Origin: Oscillospiraceae bacterium
GTDB taxonomy: Bacteria > Bacillota > Clostridia > Oscillospirales > Oscillospiraceae
Direction: 5' to 3'
Assembly: GCA_015068325.1 (NCBI GenBank)
Contig: SVKQ01000021.1
Coordinates: 1-64,000 of the forward strand
DNA: 64,000 nt
The notes under the pieces: generated by a model
The model's input: the letters and a program-made list of their open reading frames with translations, nothing else
What the model was told of the DNA's origin: nothing
Databases searched by the model: none
Part shown: in pieces, positions 22,873-32,146 of the stretch
Numbering within the stretch: the stretch's first letter is position 1
Layout of the letters: the number at the start of each line of letters is the position of its first letter
Translations under genes and position numbers: made by a program

Positions 22873-23559
22873 TTATTTCCGTGCCTGTAGGTATGCCAGG
22901 GCAGCCCCGGCGGCAGCCTGCTCAGCCTCCTTCTTGCTGCGGCCCTCGCCCCGGCCGAATTCCCGGCCGTTCAGTGTCACCCGGCAGGTGAACACCTTGG
23001 CGTGGTCGGGTCCGGAGGCGCCTACCAGCTCGTAGCGCAGCTCCTGGTTGGCCCGCTGCTGCACCAGCTCCTGCAGGGCGGTCTTGCAGTCCCGGCGGCG
23101 GCGTTCCACCGCCTCCTCCTGCTCCCGGTCCAGCAGCACGCGGTGGATCAGTGCCCGGGCGGCCTCCAGCCCTCCGTCCAGATACACCGCCGCGAATACG
23201 GATTCCACCGCATCAGCCAGGATGGAGGGCCGTTCACGGCCGCCGCCGCTCTCTTCACCCCGGCCCAGTTTCAGGTATTTGCCCAGGCCCAGACTCTGCG
23301 CCACCTCATACAGGCTTTCTTCGCACACCAGCGCCGCCCGGATACGGGTCAGATCCCCCTCCGGTGCGTCAGGGTGCTCCCGGTACAGATATTCGCCCGT
23401 CACCAAGCCCAGCACCGCATCTCCCAGAAATTCCATCCTCTCGTTGCTGTGCACGCCACTGCCCCGGTGCTCGTTGGCGTAAGAGCTGTGGTACATGGCG
23501 GCCTCCAGCAGCTGCCGGTCACGGAAGCAATAGCCCAACCGCTCCTCCAGTGTCTTCAT
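22873..23559 (-). CDS. rnc: Ribonuclease III
   Basis: 228 residues. The catalytic domain has the signature ERMEFLGDAVLGL and the downstream metal-ligand DAVESVFAAVYLDGG; the C-terminal dsRNA-binding domain (about 157-226) contains DCKTALQELVQQRANQ and GRSKKEAEQAAAGAAL. It processes rRNA precursors and structured mRNAs. The start follows AGGAGG. It sits downstream of acpP, with a terminator hairpin between them, in the order plsX-acpP-rnc commonly seen in Firmicutes. Confidence 0.97.
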   Translation of the reverse strand: MKTLEERLGYCFRDRQLLEAAMYHSSYANEHRGSGVHSNERMEFLGDAVLGLVTGEYLYREHPDAPEGDLTRIRAALVCEESLYEVAQSLGLGKYLKLGRGEESGGGRERPSILADAVESVFAAVYLDGGLEAARALIHRVLLDREQEEAVERRRRDCKTALQELVQQRANQELRYELVGASGPDHAKVFTCRVTLNGREFGRGEGRSKKEAEQAAAGAALAYLQARK

Positions 23560-23582
23560 GGGGTCCTCCTTTCCCGTTCGTT

Positions 23583-23612
23583 AAAAAAGGAAACCCCGCC
23601 TTTCAGCGGGGT
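23583..23612 (-). terminator. Terminator between acpP and rnc
   Basis: ACCCCGC (23593-23599) pairs with GCGGGGT (23606-23612), with TTTCCTTTTTT on the minus strand. It should stop or reduce acpP transcripts before rnc. Confidence 0.75.
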
Positions 23613-23643
23613 CGCTTTTTACAAGTCGATATGGATCCTCGCG

Positions 23644-23892
23644 TCAGTCGCTGAGCTTGGCGGTCAGATAGCGGACGCAGTCGCCAACTGTTTTCAGGGC
23701 GGGCAGATCGTCCTCATCGATCTCGCCGATGTCGAATTCCTCCTCCATGGCCATCACCAGCTCCATCAGATCCACGCTGTCAGCGCCCAGATCATCCACA
23801 AAAGAACTCTCCGCCGTGACCTCCTCGGTATCCAGCGCGAACTGCTCCGCGATGATCTCCTGCAGCTTTTGGTAGATCTCCTCCGTTGTCAT
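23644..23892 (-). CDS. acpP: Acyl carrier protein
   Basis: 82-residue acidic protein of fatty-acid synthesis. The phosphopantetheine serine is in the [13 protein letters not shown] motif (LGADSVDL). The N-terminus [18 protein letters not shown] is typical of ACP. The gene has a strong ribosome binding site, its own promoter, and a terminator directly after. It provides the carrier for plsX-linked acyl transfer next door. Confidence 0.97.
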   Translation of the reverse strand: MTTEEIYQKLQEIIAEQFALDTEEVTAESSFVDDLGADSVDLMELVMAMEEEFDIGEIDEDDLPALKTVGDCVRYLTAKLSD

Positions 23893-23928
23893 GAGGCATC
23901 TCCTCCTTTCGGGCTTTTATCTTGGAAA

Positions 23929-23957
23929 ATAATACGGCAATTGCCCGGTCGTGTCAA
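23929..23957 (-). promoter_or_regulatory. acpP promoter
   Basis: TTGACA (23952-23957 on the minus strand), a 17-base spacer and TATTAT (23929-23934). It lies in the 80-base gap after plsX, giving acpP transcription separate from the upstream operon. Confidence 0.8.
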
Positions 23958-23972
23958 TAGCAATTTGCCAAA

Positions 23973-24995
23973 TTATTCTTTTTCCACTTTCATGTGCTCC
24001 ATGTTGGCCTCGATGTCGGCGATGAGGCCGCTCTCGGCAAACCGGATGGCCTGTCCCACCGCATTCTCCAGCGCCTCGGCATTGGAGGCACCATGAGCCT
24101 TGATCACCGGCCTGGAAATTCCGATGAAGGCGGTACCGCCCACCTTGTTGGGATCCATCATGGCCTTGAAGCTGTTGAGACCCGGCATCACCAGAGCCGC
24201 CGCCAGCTTTGTCAGCAGGTTTTTCTTGAAAAGTGACTTGATGGCGCTGCCGGCCAGAGAGCCGGTTCCCTCGATGCTCTTGAGCATGATATTGCCCGAA
24301 AAGCCGTCGGTCACGATCACGTCGCAACCGCCCTTGATGGCCTCCTTGGCCTCGATGTTGCCGATGAAGTGCAGGTGTCCCTCCCCGTCGGCCCGACGCA
24401 GCCAGGCCAACGTCTCCTTCTGCAGCTCCGTGCCCTTGCTGTCCTCGGCGCCGATGTTCAAAAGGCCCACGCGGGGATTGTCAATGCCCAGCACGCGGCG
24501 GGCATAAAAGCTGCCCAGATAGGCAAACTGCACCAGATATTCCGGCGTACACTCGGCATTGGCTCCGCAGTCGATCAGCACTGCCTTGCCCGTGGTGGTG
24601 GGGATCACCGGCGCCATGGCGGCCCGCCGGATGCCCCGCACCCGCTTCACGATCAGTGTAGCGCCGGTCAGCAGCGCGCCGGTGGAGCCGGCGGACACCA
24701 CCGCCTCGCCCTTTCCGTCCCGCAGAAGCTGCAGCGCCACTCCCATGGAGGAGTCCTTCTTGCGGCGGAACACCGTGGCCGGGTCGTCGCACATCTCCAC
24801 CGCCTCTGTGGTGTTGACGATCTCCATGCCGCTGGGCAGCGTGGTCTCCCCGCAGCTCTCCAGCGCCCTCAGAACAGCCACTGTATCGCCGGTCAGCGTG
24901 ATGTCCGCGCCGAAGCGCTTCTGCGCCGCCAGCGCACCCTTCACGATCTCCAGCGGCGCATTGTCGCCGCCCATGGCGTCAATGATGATCCTCAT
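23973..24995 (-). CDS. plsX: Phosphate acyltransferase PlsX
   Basis: 340 residues. It starts MRIIIDAMGGDNAP and carries SAGSTGALL, ANAECTPEYLVQFAYLG, VTDGFSGNIMLKSIEG and the C-terminal VGGTAFIGISRPVIKAHG, all family landmarks. The enzyme converts acyl-ACP to acyl phosphate for phospholipid synthesis at the membrane periphery. The start ATG overlaps the stop of trmFO by 4 bases (ATGA). A longer frame reaching 25454 merely reads through trmFO in another frame and is rejected. Confidence 0.96.
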   Translation of the reverse strand: MRIIIDAMGGDNAPLEIVKGALAAQKRFGADITLTGDTVAVLRALESCGETTLPSGMEIVNTTEAVEMCDDPATVFRRKKDSSMGVALQLLRDGKGEAVVSAGSTGALLTGATLIVKRVRGIRRAAMAPVIPTTTGKAVLIDCGANAECTPEYLVQFAYLGSFYARRVLGIDNPRVGLLNIGAEDSKGTELQKETLAWLRRADGEGHLHFIGNIEAKEAIKGGCDVIVTDGFSGNIMLKSIEGTGSLAGSAIKSLFKKNLLTKLAAALVMPGLNSFKAMMDPNKVGGTAFIGISRPVIKAHGASNAEALENAVGQAIRFAESGLIADIEANMEHMKVEKE

Positions 24996-26308
24996 AGGTC
25001 CATGATCTCCTCTTTTCTCTCTTCTATGATCTCCAGCGCCCGCCGGGACAGTTCCGCGTTCTTGTTGCGCTTGCCCTTGACCCGATAGTCCAGGGGCGGG
25101 ATGATGCCGAAGTTGATGTTCATGGGTTGAAAGTCCCCCACGCTGCCGCCGCTGACATACAGCGCCAGCGCACCGATGGCCGTCTCTTGGGGAAAGTCGA
25201 TCGGGGCTTGTCCCTTCAGCCGCCGGGCCGTCTCCACACCCACCAGGAAGCCGCTGGCGCAGGACTCCACATAGCCCTCCACGCCGGTCATCTGTCCGGC
25301 AAAAGCGATCCGCGGCTGGGCGCGCAACCGGTAGTAGCGGTCCAGCAGACGGGGCGAATCCAGATAGGTGTTGCGGTGCATGACACCGTAGCGCAGGAAG
25401 GCTGCGTTTCGCAGGGCGGGGATCATGGAGAACACCCGCCTTTGCTCCGGCCAACGCAGGTGGGTCTGGAAGCCCACCAGATTGTATACGCTGCCCTCGG
25501 CATTGTCCTTGCGCAGCTGCACTACGGCGTAGGGCTCCCGCCCCGTCCGGGGATCCGGCAGGCCGCGGGGCTTCAGCGGGCCGAACCGCAGGGTGTCCTC
25601 GCCCCGGCGTGCCATCACCTCCACCGGCATGCAGCCCTCGAAGACTCCGCCGTCATCAAACCCGTGGACCTCCGCCTCCTCTGCGGTGGTCAACTCCCGC
25701 CAGAAGGCGCGGTACTCCTCCTCCGTCAGAGGGCAGTTGATGTAGTCGGGTGTGCCCCGGTCATAGCGGCTGGCGAAATAAGCGCTGGACATGTCCACGC
25801 TGTCAAAGCTCACCAGCGGTGCCGCCGCGTCGAAGAAGTTCATGGTGCGGCCGGGGCCGAACAGTTCCTGCAGCCGCGCTGCCAAGGCGTCGGAGGTCAG
25901 CGGCCCGGAGGCCACCACCACCTCCCCCTCGGGAATCTCTGTCACCTCGCCGGGCACCACCGTCACGTTGGGGTGACGCCGCAGTTCCTCCGTCACCATG
26001 CGGGCAAAGCCGTGGCGATCCACCGCAAGAGCACCGCCGGCGGGGATCCGTGTGGCGTCGGCGCAGCGGAGGATCAGGCTGTCCAGCCGCCGCAATTCCT
26101 CCTTCAAAAGGCCCACGGCGTTCTCCAGCTGATCTGAACGCAGGGAGTTGGAGCAGCACAGCTCGGCAAAGTATTCGGTTATGTGGGCGGGAGTGGTCTT
26201 TTCGGGCTTCATCTCCCGCAGCGTCACCTCCACGCCCCGCCGGGCCAGCTGCCAGGCGCATTCGCTGCCTGCCAGTCCGGCGCCGATCACGGTCACGCGT
26301 TCCATCAT
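24992..26308 (-). CDS. trmFO: Methylene-tetrahydrofolate tRNA-uracil-5-methyltransferase TrmFO
   Basis: 438-residue FAD- and folate-dependent enzyme that makes m5U54 in tRNA. The FAD motif VTVIGAGLAGSECAWQLARRG, the 'FAELCCSNSLRSDQ' segment and the C-terminal TALGALALYVSGG-like region with NFGIIPPL match TrmFO/GidA-small. It overlaps topA by 4 bases and plsX by 4 bases, so the three are translated as a chain. Confidence 0.95.
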   Translation of the reverse strand: MMERVTVIGAGLAGSECAWQLARRGVEVTLREMKPEKTTPAHITEYFAELCCSNSLRSDQLENAVGLLKEELRRLDSLILRCADATRIPAGGALAVDRHGFARMVTEELRRHPNVTVVPGEVTEIPEGEVVVASGPLTSDALAARLQELFGPGRTMNFFDAAAPLVSFDSVDMSSAYFASRYDRGTPDYINCPLTEEEYRAFWRELTTAEEAEVHGFDDGGVFEGCMPVEVMARRGEDTLRFGPLKPRGLPDPRTGREPYAVVQLRKDNAEGSVYNLVGFQTHLRWPEQRRVFSMIPALRNAAFLRYGVMHRNTYLDSPRLLDRYYRLRAQPRIAFAGQMTGVEGYVESCASGFLVGVETARRLKGQAPIDFPQETAIGALALYVSGGSVGDFQPMNINFGIIPPLDYRVKGKRNKNAELSRRALEIIEERKEEIMDL

Positions 26309-28572
26309 TCGTTCGCTTTCCGGGCTCCTCTCCCGGCCGTCGTCCTTCCGGCGGTCTTTTTCTTTCCAGTCGCTCTCTTGGCTGTGGATTTCTTGGCCGC
26401 GGGCTTTTTCTCCGCCGTTTCGTCGGTGCCCGCTTTTTTGTAGTAGCCCCGTTTCTCCTCCGGGGTAAAGTTGCTACAGGCGGGATTGATGCAGAAGGGC
26501 CGCTTATAGCCCCGCCCCGCCCGCTTGAACATGGTCTGCCCGCACGCCGGGCAGTCGTCTTTCACCGGCACGTCCCAGGTCCGGAAGTCACAGGCACTCT
26601 CGCCGCCGCGGCTGTTGGCAAACTCGCAGCAGTAATAGGTATACTGTTTGCCGCTCTTCTGGCTGACGCCGGTACGCTTCATCAACCGCCCGCCGCACTT
26701 GGGGCAGCGGCCCGGCATCTGCACCACCAGCGGCATGGTGAAACTGCACTCCGGGAAGCCGGGGCAGGCCAGGAACGGGCCGAACCGGCCCTCCTTCTCC
26801 ACCAGATGGCGGCCGCACACCGGGCAGACCTCCTCGCTGATGGTGTCGGGGATCTTTACGTATTCGCTGTGCTCTGCCTGAGAGAGGTGGCTGCTGAAGT
26901 CGCCGTAGAAGTCGCGTACCACGCCCTTCCACGCGGTCTTGCCCTCCTCCACGCTGTCCAGCAGGCCCTCCATTTGGGCGGTGAAGCGCGTGTCGGCGAT
27001 GTCTGTGAAATACTGCTCCATCCACGCCGTTACGGCGCGGCCCAGATTGGTGATGCACAGGTATTTACCGTCCTTTTTCACATAGCCCCGGTCCAGAATG
27101 GTGGACACGGTGGGCGCATAGGTGGAGGGGCGGCCGATACCCTGCTCTTCCATGGCACGGATCAGCGTGGCCTCGGTGTAGTGGGCGGGGGGCTGGGTGA
27201 AATGCTGCCCGGCCTCGAAGCTCTGCAGGTCTACCACCTCGCCCTCGTGCAATTCCGGCAGGGGGAGTTCCTTCTCCTCCTTCTCCTCGTCCCGGCTCTC
27301 CTCATACACGGCGGTATAACCGGCGAACTTCAGGCTGCTGGCGCCGGCGCGGAAAGCGTGCTTCCCCGCTGTCACCTCCACACTGACGCTGTCATACACG
27401 GCGTTGGCCATCTGGCTGGCCAGAAAGCGGCTCCAAATCAGCCGGTACAGCCGATACTGCTCCCCGGTCAGGTCGCCCTTGACCTGCTCCGGCGTCAGTG
27501 CCACGTTGCTGGGTCGGATGGCCTCGTGGGCATCCTGTGCCCCGGCCTTGGTGCGGAACTGGCGGTAGCTGCCGGGCCGGTAGTCGCTGCCGTAGCGCCC
27601 GTCAATGAACCGGCGCGCCTCCCGCTGGGCCTCCGCAGAGATGCGCAGGGAGTCGGTACGCATATAGGTGATCAGGCCAACGGTGCCCTCACCGGTGATA
27701 TCCACGCCCTCATAGAGCTGCTGAGCGATAGCCATGGTGCGCCGGGGTGTCATGTTCAGGCGGCGGGAGGCCTCCTGCTGCATGGTGGAGGTGGTAAAGG
27801 GGGGTGCCGGGGAGCGCTGTTTATCGGCCCGCTTGACGCTGCTGACGGCAAAGATCATCTGCCGCAGTTCCTCCTGCAGCGCCTCCACCTCTTCTTGAGA
27901 GGACGGCTCGTACTTCTTACCGCTGCGGCCATAGTACCGCACGGTAAACGCCGCGCCGTCGCTATTTTTCAGCAACGCGTCCAGCGTCCAGTATTCCTTG
28001 GGTTCAAAGGCCTCGATCTCCCGGTCACGGTCGTCCACCATCCGGGCCGCCACGCTCTGCACCCGTCCGGCGCTGAGTCCGCGGCGGATCTTCTTCCACA
28101 TCAACGGTGAGATTCGGTAGCCCACGATGCGGTCCAGCACCCGCCGGGCCTGCTGTGCGTCCACCAGGTCCTGGTCGATGGACCGGGGCCGGGCGATGCT
28201 CTCTGTGACCACCTTCTGGGTAATCTCGTTGAAGGTGACCCGCTGTGCCTTGTCGTCCGGCAGCTCCAGCAGGCGCTGCAGGTGCCAGGAGATGGCCTCG
28301 CCCTCCCGGTCCGGGTCGGTGGCCAAGTACACGGCAGAGCTGCGCTCCGCCGCCTTCTTCAGCTCCCGGATGATCTCCTCCTTGCCCTGGATGGGCCGAT
28401 AATCCGGCTCAAAATCACTGTCCACATCCACGCCGATGCTGCTCTTGGGCAGATCCCGCAGATGTCCCATGCAGGCCCGCACCTCATAGCCCGGTCCCAG
28501 ATATTTGCCGATGGTCTTGGCCTTGGCCGGGGATTCCACGATCACCAAGGCCTTTTCCGTCTTCTTCGTCAT
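26305..28572 (-). CDS. topA: DNA topoisomerase I
   Basis: 755-residue type IA topoisomerase that relaxes negative supercoils. The N-terminal Toprim domain (ALVIVESPAKAKTIGKYLG, TDPDREGEAISWHL), the catalytic Tyr in LITYMRTDSLRIS, and three C-terminal zinc-ribbon regions (CPVCG...CPGFPEC, CPKCG...CC...C, CPACG...CINPAC) are visible; the second is irregular. A basic tail of about 40 residues rich in K, T, A and R closes the protein. It lies in trmH-dprA-topA-trmFO-plsX. Confidence 0.97.
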   Translation of the reverse strand: MTKKTEKALVIVESPAKAKTIGKYLGPGYEVRACMGHLRDLPKSSIGVDVDSDFEPDYRPIQGKEEIIRELKKAAERSSAVYLATDPDREGEAISWHLQRLLELPDDKAQRVTFNEITQKVVTESIARPRSIDQDLVDAQQARRVLDRIVGYRISPLMWKKIRRGLSAGRVQSVAARMVDDRDREIEAFEPKEYWTLDALLKNSDGAAFTVRYYGRSGKKYEPSSQEEVEALQEELRQMIFAVSSVKRADKQRSPAPPFTTSTMQQEASRRLNMTPRRTMAIAQQLYEGVDITGEGTVGLITYMRTDSLRISAEAQREARRFIDGRYGSDYRPGSYRQFRTKAGAQDAHEAIRPSNVALTPEQVKGDLTGEQYRLYRLIWSRFLASQMANAVYDSVSVEVTAGKHAFRAGASSLKFAGYTAVYEESRDEEKEEKELPLPELHEGEVVDLQSFEAGQHFTQPPAHYTEATLIRAMEEQGIGRPSTYAPTVSTILDRGYVKKDGKYLCITNLGRAVTAWMEQYFTDIADTRFTAQMEGLLDSVEEGKTAWKGVVRDFYGDFSSHLSQAEHSEYVKIPDTISEEVCPVCGRHLVEKEGRFGPFLACPGFPECSFTMPLVVQMPGRCPKCGGRLMKRTGVSQKSGKQYTYYCCEFANSRGGESACDFRTWDVPVKDDCPACGQTMFKRAGRGYKRPFCINPACSNFTPEEKRGYYKKAGTDETAEKKPAAKKSTAKRATGKKKTAGRTTAGRGARKANE

Positions 28573-28578
28573 GCTGTA

Positions 28579-29784
28579 TTATTCCTCCTCCGGCAGCCGC
28601 ACTGTGGGCACAAAGCGGCGGGCGCCGCTCTGCCGGGCATAGCCGTCTATTTCCAAAACTGTCAGGGCAGAGAGCACCCGCCGCACCGGGATCTCTGTCT
28701 GCTCAGCCACTTCGTCGGTCAGCAGGGGACAGTCGGCGCGCAGCAGGCGCAGGATGCTGATCTGGTCGTCGGTCAGGCCACGGAACTGCTCGCTTGTCAG
28801 CACCGGAAGCACCTCTGGTTCTTTCGCCGGCCGCACCTCTCCCGGCACTGCTTCCGCGGTCTCGCCCGCCGGCAGGTCCGGCAGCGTCTCGCCGCTGCGA
28901 TGCAGCCGGTGGGGAAACCGGTATGCGTACTCGCCCAGGATGTCCCAGGCACAGCTGACCAGCCCCGCGCCGCTGCGGATCAGCTGGTTGCAGCCCCAGC
29001 TGCCCGGTGCGTCGATGGGCCCCGGCACGGCGAACACGTCCCGTCCCTGGTCCAGTGCGGCGTTGGCAGTGATCAGCGCGCCGCTGCGTGCCGGGGCCTC
29101 CACCACCAACGCGGCCACACTCAGACCGCTGATGATGCGGTTGCGGGCGGGAAAGTGCCACCCCTCCGGCTCGCTGCCAGGCGGATACTCCGACAGCAAC
29201 ACACCGGTAGCGGCGATGTCGTCATACAGCCGGCGGTTCTCCTCCGGATAGGCCACGTCCACGCCGCAACCCAACACCGCCGCCGTAAAGCCGCCGGCCC
29301 GCAGGGCGCCCCGGTGGGCGGCCGCATCGATACCCTTCGCCAGGCCGGACACGATCAGCGCACCCTCCCGGGCCATCTGATAGCCCAGCTCCTCGGCGGT
29401 GTGGATCCCATAGGGCGTGGCCCGCCGGGTGCCTACCACGGCGATGGCCGCCTCCTCGTCGAAGAGGGGCATGGCCCCGCGGCCGTACAGCAGCACCGGC
29501 GGATCGTAGATGTTCCGCAGCCGGGCCGGATAGGCCGCATCGTCCATGGTCAGCACGAACAGTTCCTTCTTCGCGCAATCGGCCAGAATGGCTTCACAGC
29601 GGCCCATGCTCCGGTCAGCAAGCCGCTCCGCCTGCTCCCGGCTCAGCCCCGCCTGCAGCGCCTCCTCCGCGTCTGCGTAGTATACGTCCTCCGGTGAGGA
29701 AAAATGCGCCAGCAGCTGCAGTCGGCTGCGGTTGGTCAAGCCCGGCAGCGATGCCAGCCAGACCCAGTATTTCAGCGCCGCCAT
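28579..29784 (-). CDS. dprA: DNA-processing protein DprA
   Basis: 401 residues. N-terminal helical DprA repeats are followed by the Rossmann-like DNA-binding fold (IAVVGTRRATPYG, VSGLAKGIDAAAHRGAL, SEYPPGSEPEGWHFPARNRI) and a C-terminal winged helix after about residue 330. It protects incoming single-stranded DNA and loads RecA. The start ATG lies after GAGG; a GTG two codons earlier is rejected. It stands directly before topA. Confidence 0.95.
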   Translation of the reverse strand: MAALKYWVWLASLPGLTNRSRLQLLAHFSSPEDVYYADAEEALQAGLSREQAERLADRSMGRCEAILADCAKKELFVLTMDDAAYPARLRNIYDPPVLLYGRGAMPLFDEEAAIAVVGTRRATPYGIHTAEELGYQMAREGALIVSGLAKGIDAAAHRGALRAGGFTAAVLGCGVDVAYPEENRRLYDDIAATGVLLSEYPPGSEPEGWHFPARNRIISGLSVAALVVEAPARSGALITANAALDQGRDVFAVPGPIDAPGSWGCNQLIRSGAGLVSCAWDILGEYAYRFPHRLHRSGETLPDLPAGETAEAVPGEVRPAKEPEVLPVLTSEQFRGLTDDQISILRLLRADCPLLTDEVAEQTEIPVRRVLSALTVLEIDGYARQSGARRFVPTVRLPEEE

Positions 29785-29809
29785 GGGCACGTCCTCCTCT
29801 GCTCCCTCT

Positions 29810-30568
29810 TTATCGGTACGCCTCCCACAGCAGCACCGCTGCTGCGACAGCCGCGTTCAGCGATTCACACCGCTCGCTCATAGGTATGCGCACTGTTCCG
29901 TCGCACAGGGCCAGCACCTCCCGGCTCAGCCCGCTGCCCTCAGAGCCGATGGCAATGGCGGCTCCGCCGTAGTCCAGTTCCCTGGCATCCACTGCGCCGG
30001 AGCCCAGTGCCGCGCCGTACAGGCGCAGACCGCTACGCGCCAGCAGTTCCTTCAGCTCCGCCGCCGTACATTGCCACACAGGCCGCCGGAACACAGCCCC
30101 CATGGAGGCCCGCACCGTCTTGGGGCTGTAAGGATCGGCGCAGCCGGGCAGCAGGATCAGGCCGTCCGTCTCAAAGGCATCTGCCGTGCGCAGCACGGTG
30201 CCCACGTTGCCAGGGTCCTGCACACCGTCCAGCACCACATAGCGCCGGCCCTCCAACCGCGGCGGCAGCTCCGCCGTCGGCAGGCTACAGACGCACAGCA
30301 CGCCCTGGGGTGTCTTCACGGGGGATACAGCAGCCATCACATCCCCGCTGACCTCCACGCGCCGCACGCTCGCCGGCAGCGGCGGCAGCGCAGCGGCATC
30401 GGTACACACCACTGTGTATATGACGGCGTTCCAGCGCAGCGCCTCCTCCAACAGTTTGGGGCTGTCGCACAAAAACTGCCCCTGCGCCCGGCGATAACTG
30501 CCTGAGGCCGCCAGCGCCCGGAGGTGCTTCACCAGTGGATTGGTACGGCTGACGATCCGCTCCGCCAT
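29810..30568 (-). CDS. SpoU/TrmH-family rRNA or tRNA 2'-O-methyltransferase
   Basis: 252 residues with a substrate-binding N-terminal domain (IVSRTNPLVKHLRALAAS) and a SPOUT knot (DGVQDPGNVGTVLRTADAF, IAIGSEGSGLS, IPMSERCESLNAAVAAAVLL). These enzymes use S-adenosylmethionine to methylate a ribose 2'-oxygen, often in 23S rRNA. The chosen start follows GGGGGGAG. First gene of the long housekeeping operon and preceded by a good promoter. Confidence 0.92.
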   Translation of the reverse strand: MAERIVSRTNPLVKHLRALAASGSYRRAQGQFLCDSPKLLEEALRWNAVIYTVVCTDAAALPPLPASVRRVEVSGDVMAAVSPVKTPQGVLCVCSLPTAELPPRLEGRRYVVLDGVQDPGNVGTVLRTADAFETDGLILLPGCADPYSPKTVRASMGAVFRRPVWQCTAAELKELLARSGLRLYGAALGSGAVDARELDYGGAAIAIGSEGSGLSREVLALCDGTVRIPMSERCESLNAAVAAAVLLWEAYR

Positions 30569-30601
30569 GGTTTCTCCCCCCATTCTTGATACATGTTTCG
30601 C

Positions 30602-30630
30602 ATTGTAGCGTATTTCCCCGTGTTTTGCAA
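30602..30630 (-). promoter_or_regulatory. Promoter of the trmH-dprA-topA-trmFO-plsX operon
   Basis: Minus-strand TTGCAA (30625-30630), a 17-base spacer and TACAAT (30602-30607), 34 bases before the trmH start. Confidence 0.7.
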
Positions 30631-30651
30631 GACTTTCTTTTTATATAATGT

Positions 30652-30686
30652 ATAACAGGCTGTATCCAACTGATACAGCCTGTTAT
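30652..30686 (-). terminator. Perfect 15-bp hairpin after the XpaC-like gene
   Basis: ATAACAGGCTGTATC (30652-30666) and its exact complement (30672-30686) with a 5-base loop. It separates the end of the XpaC-like gene (30701) from the next promoter. The minus-strand tail ACATTATATAAAAAG lacks a strong T run, so termination would be partial or act through another mechanism. Confidence 0.6.
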
Positions 30687-30700
30687 GACCGGTCGTTTTC

Positions 30701-31915
30701 CTATTCGCCGTCCCACTCCTGCACGGCCGTGCCACCGTTCAGGCCGAAGTCGTCGGCCACCGTACCGGTGTCCCGCCGCAACATAGTCTCCATGACGCGG
30801 ATGTCGCTGTCCACGTCCATGGCATCAGCCCGATAGAGCTCATCCAACTGATGTTCAAAGCCGGAAACGATGTTGTCCATGGTCTTTTCGATCTTAGCCT
30901 TTGCCTGGCCCAGATTGGCACCGCTGACGCCTGCCTCCTCAAAGTCGGCGTAGCTGTCCAGTAGCTTCTGGGTGGTGGGCAGATAGTAGTTGAGGAAGGT
31001 ACTGGCCTTTTCCCTCCGGCCGGGATCGTCCTCGATAGCCTTGAAGATACGGGCTGTGATGTTCTCCAGCCGGTCGATCTTGGCCGACAAGCCCGGGTCG
31101 GCGATGCGGTCGTTGGCCCGGCGGATGTTGCGCAGTATACCGGAAAAGCCCTCGTCGGCCTGCTGCGGCGGCGGCGTGGATGCGGCCCGCTCCGCCGGCT
31201 TCTCCTTGCGCTGGAAGTACTCCTGTGCTCCCGCTTGGGTGCGGAACAGCATATCGCGGGTGTTGTCCACGTAGGCTTCCGGCCCCCACATGCCCTTTTC
31301 CACCATAATCTCCAGGTCCTTCTCGGCCTTACGCTCGCTGACCTCCGCCGCCTGGGCCAGCCAGTTGATGTCCACGGCGTCCTTTTTACCGGCAGCAGCC
31401 AGATACTTGACAAAACGGCGCTGCCGCCGCTTCATGCCCAAACCGCCCAGGAACAAACCCAGGCCGCCCGCCGTCATGCCCAGCGAGAAGAAGATGCTGC
31501 TCAGGTCGCTCCAGTAGAAGCCGAACTGGATGGCCTCGGCGATACCGTCCAATGCAGCGACGGCCCCCAGAATGCCCAGCACCGCTCCTACGATCTGCAT
31601 GATACGGCTGCCCTTATCACCGTATTGGGGCGTCTTGGTGACGCTGGCCACAGCGCTGGCCGTCCTGCTCTTGGCCGGTTCCGCCGCGGCAGACTGCTGC
31701 GCCGTGCTGCGCGCTGCACTGCGGGTGGATGAGGTACTCGTCTTCTTTCGCCCGCTGCCGTCGGACAGCTTGGAGATCAGCAGGATCAGCCCGATGGGCC
31801 ACAGACCCACCACGAAAAAGATGGCGATCAATCCCCAGGAGAGGAAATCCGTATTCTCCGGCTTCTTATTCCGATTGTTGTTCTGATAGTTGCCGTCGCC
31901 GTAATAGTACGCCAT
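30701..31915 (-). CDS. Membrane-anchored XpaC-like protein
   Basis: 404 residues. Two membrane segments (about 25-47, and a longer region at 108-160 with IMQIVGAVLGILGAVAALDGIAEA) flank a basic linker; the C-terminal half is soluble and helical (FSGILRNIRRANDRIADPGLSAKIDRLENIT) and resembles the XpaC (5-bromo-4-chloroindolyl phosphate hydrolysis) family by length, helical content and the central helix pattern. Usually XpaC pairs with a TelA-type gene; none is visible here. Overlaps the preceding gene by one base. Confidence 0.6.
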   Translation of the reverse strand: MAYYYGDGNYQNNNRNKKPENTDFLSWGLIAIFFVVGLWPIGLILLISKLSDGSGRKKTSTSSTRSAARSTAQQSAAAEPAKSRTASAVASVTKTPQYGDKGSRIMQIVGAVLGILGAVAALDGIAEAIQFGFYWSDLSSIFFSLGMTAGGLGLFLGGLGMKRRQRRFVKYLAAAGKKDAVDINWLAQAAEVSERKAEKDLEIMVEKGMWGPEAYVDNTRDMLFRTQAGAQEYFQRKEKPAERAASTPPPQQADEGFSGILRNIRRANDRIADPGLSAKIDRLENITARIFKAIEDDPGRREKASTFLNYYLPTTQKLLDSYADFEEAGVSGANLGQAKAKIEKTMDNIVSGFEHQLDELYRADAMDVDSDIRVMETMLRRDTGTVADDFGLNGGTAVQEWDGE

Positions 31916-32133
31916 CAGGACTTCAGCCCTCCTCTCGGTGCCAGCTTCCGCTTGTTGCCCTGCTCGTCCACCACCCAGGTGTGCTCCAGTTCGCTGCGCA
32001 GACTGCCCATCACTGCGTCCAAGTACTCCTTCCGCAGCGCTGTGCGTTCCCGCAGCTCGTCCTCGTTCAGGCCCTCCGGCGTCTTTGACTTGCGGGCCAG
32101 CTCGTTGATGCGCTCGATCTTCTTCCGCTCCAT
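31915..32133 (-). CDS. DUF896 (YnzC-family) small protein
   Basis: 72-residue basic protein. The pattern ERINELARKSKTPEGLNEDE, RTALRKEYLDAVMG and a short positively charged tail matches DUF896/YnzC. These small cytoplasmic proteins have no fully defined function, though a Bacillus member is induced with DNA damage genes. Translational overlap with the next gene (TGATG). Confidence 0.88.
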   Translation of the reverse strand: MERKKIERINELARKSKTPEGLNEDELRERTALRKEYLDAVMGSLRSELEHTWVVDEQGNKRKLAPRGGLKS

Positions 32134-32146
32134 ATATGCCCCTCGC

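Noticed and set aside
23973-25454. N-terminally extended plsX
   Set aside because: The first 150 codons overlap trmFO in another frame; the true start is the ATG in the ATGA overlap at 24995.
25750-28110. 786-codon plus-strand reading frame opposite topA and trmFO
   Set aside because: Antisense to two certain genes, compositionally biased, no homology visible.
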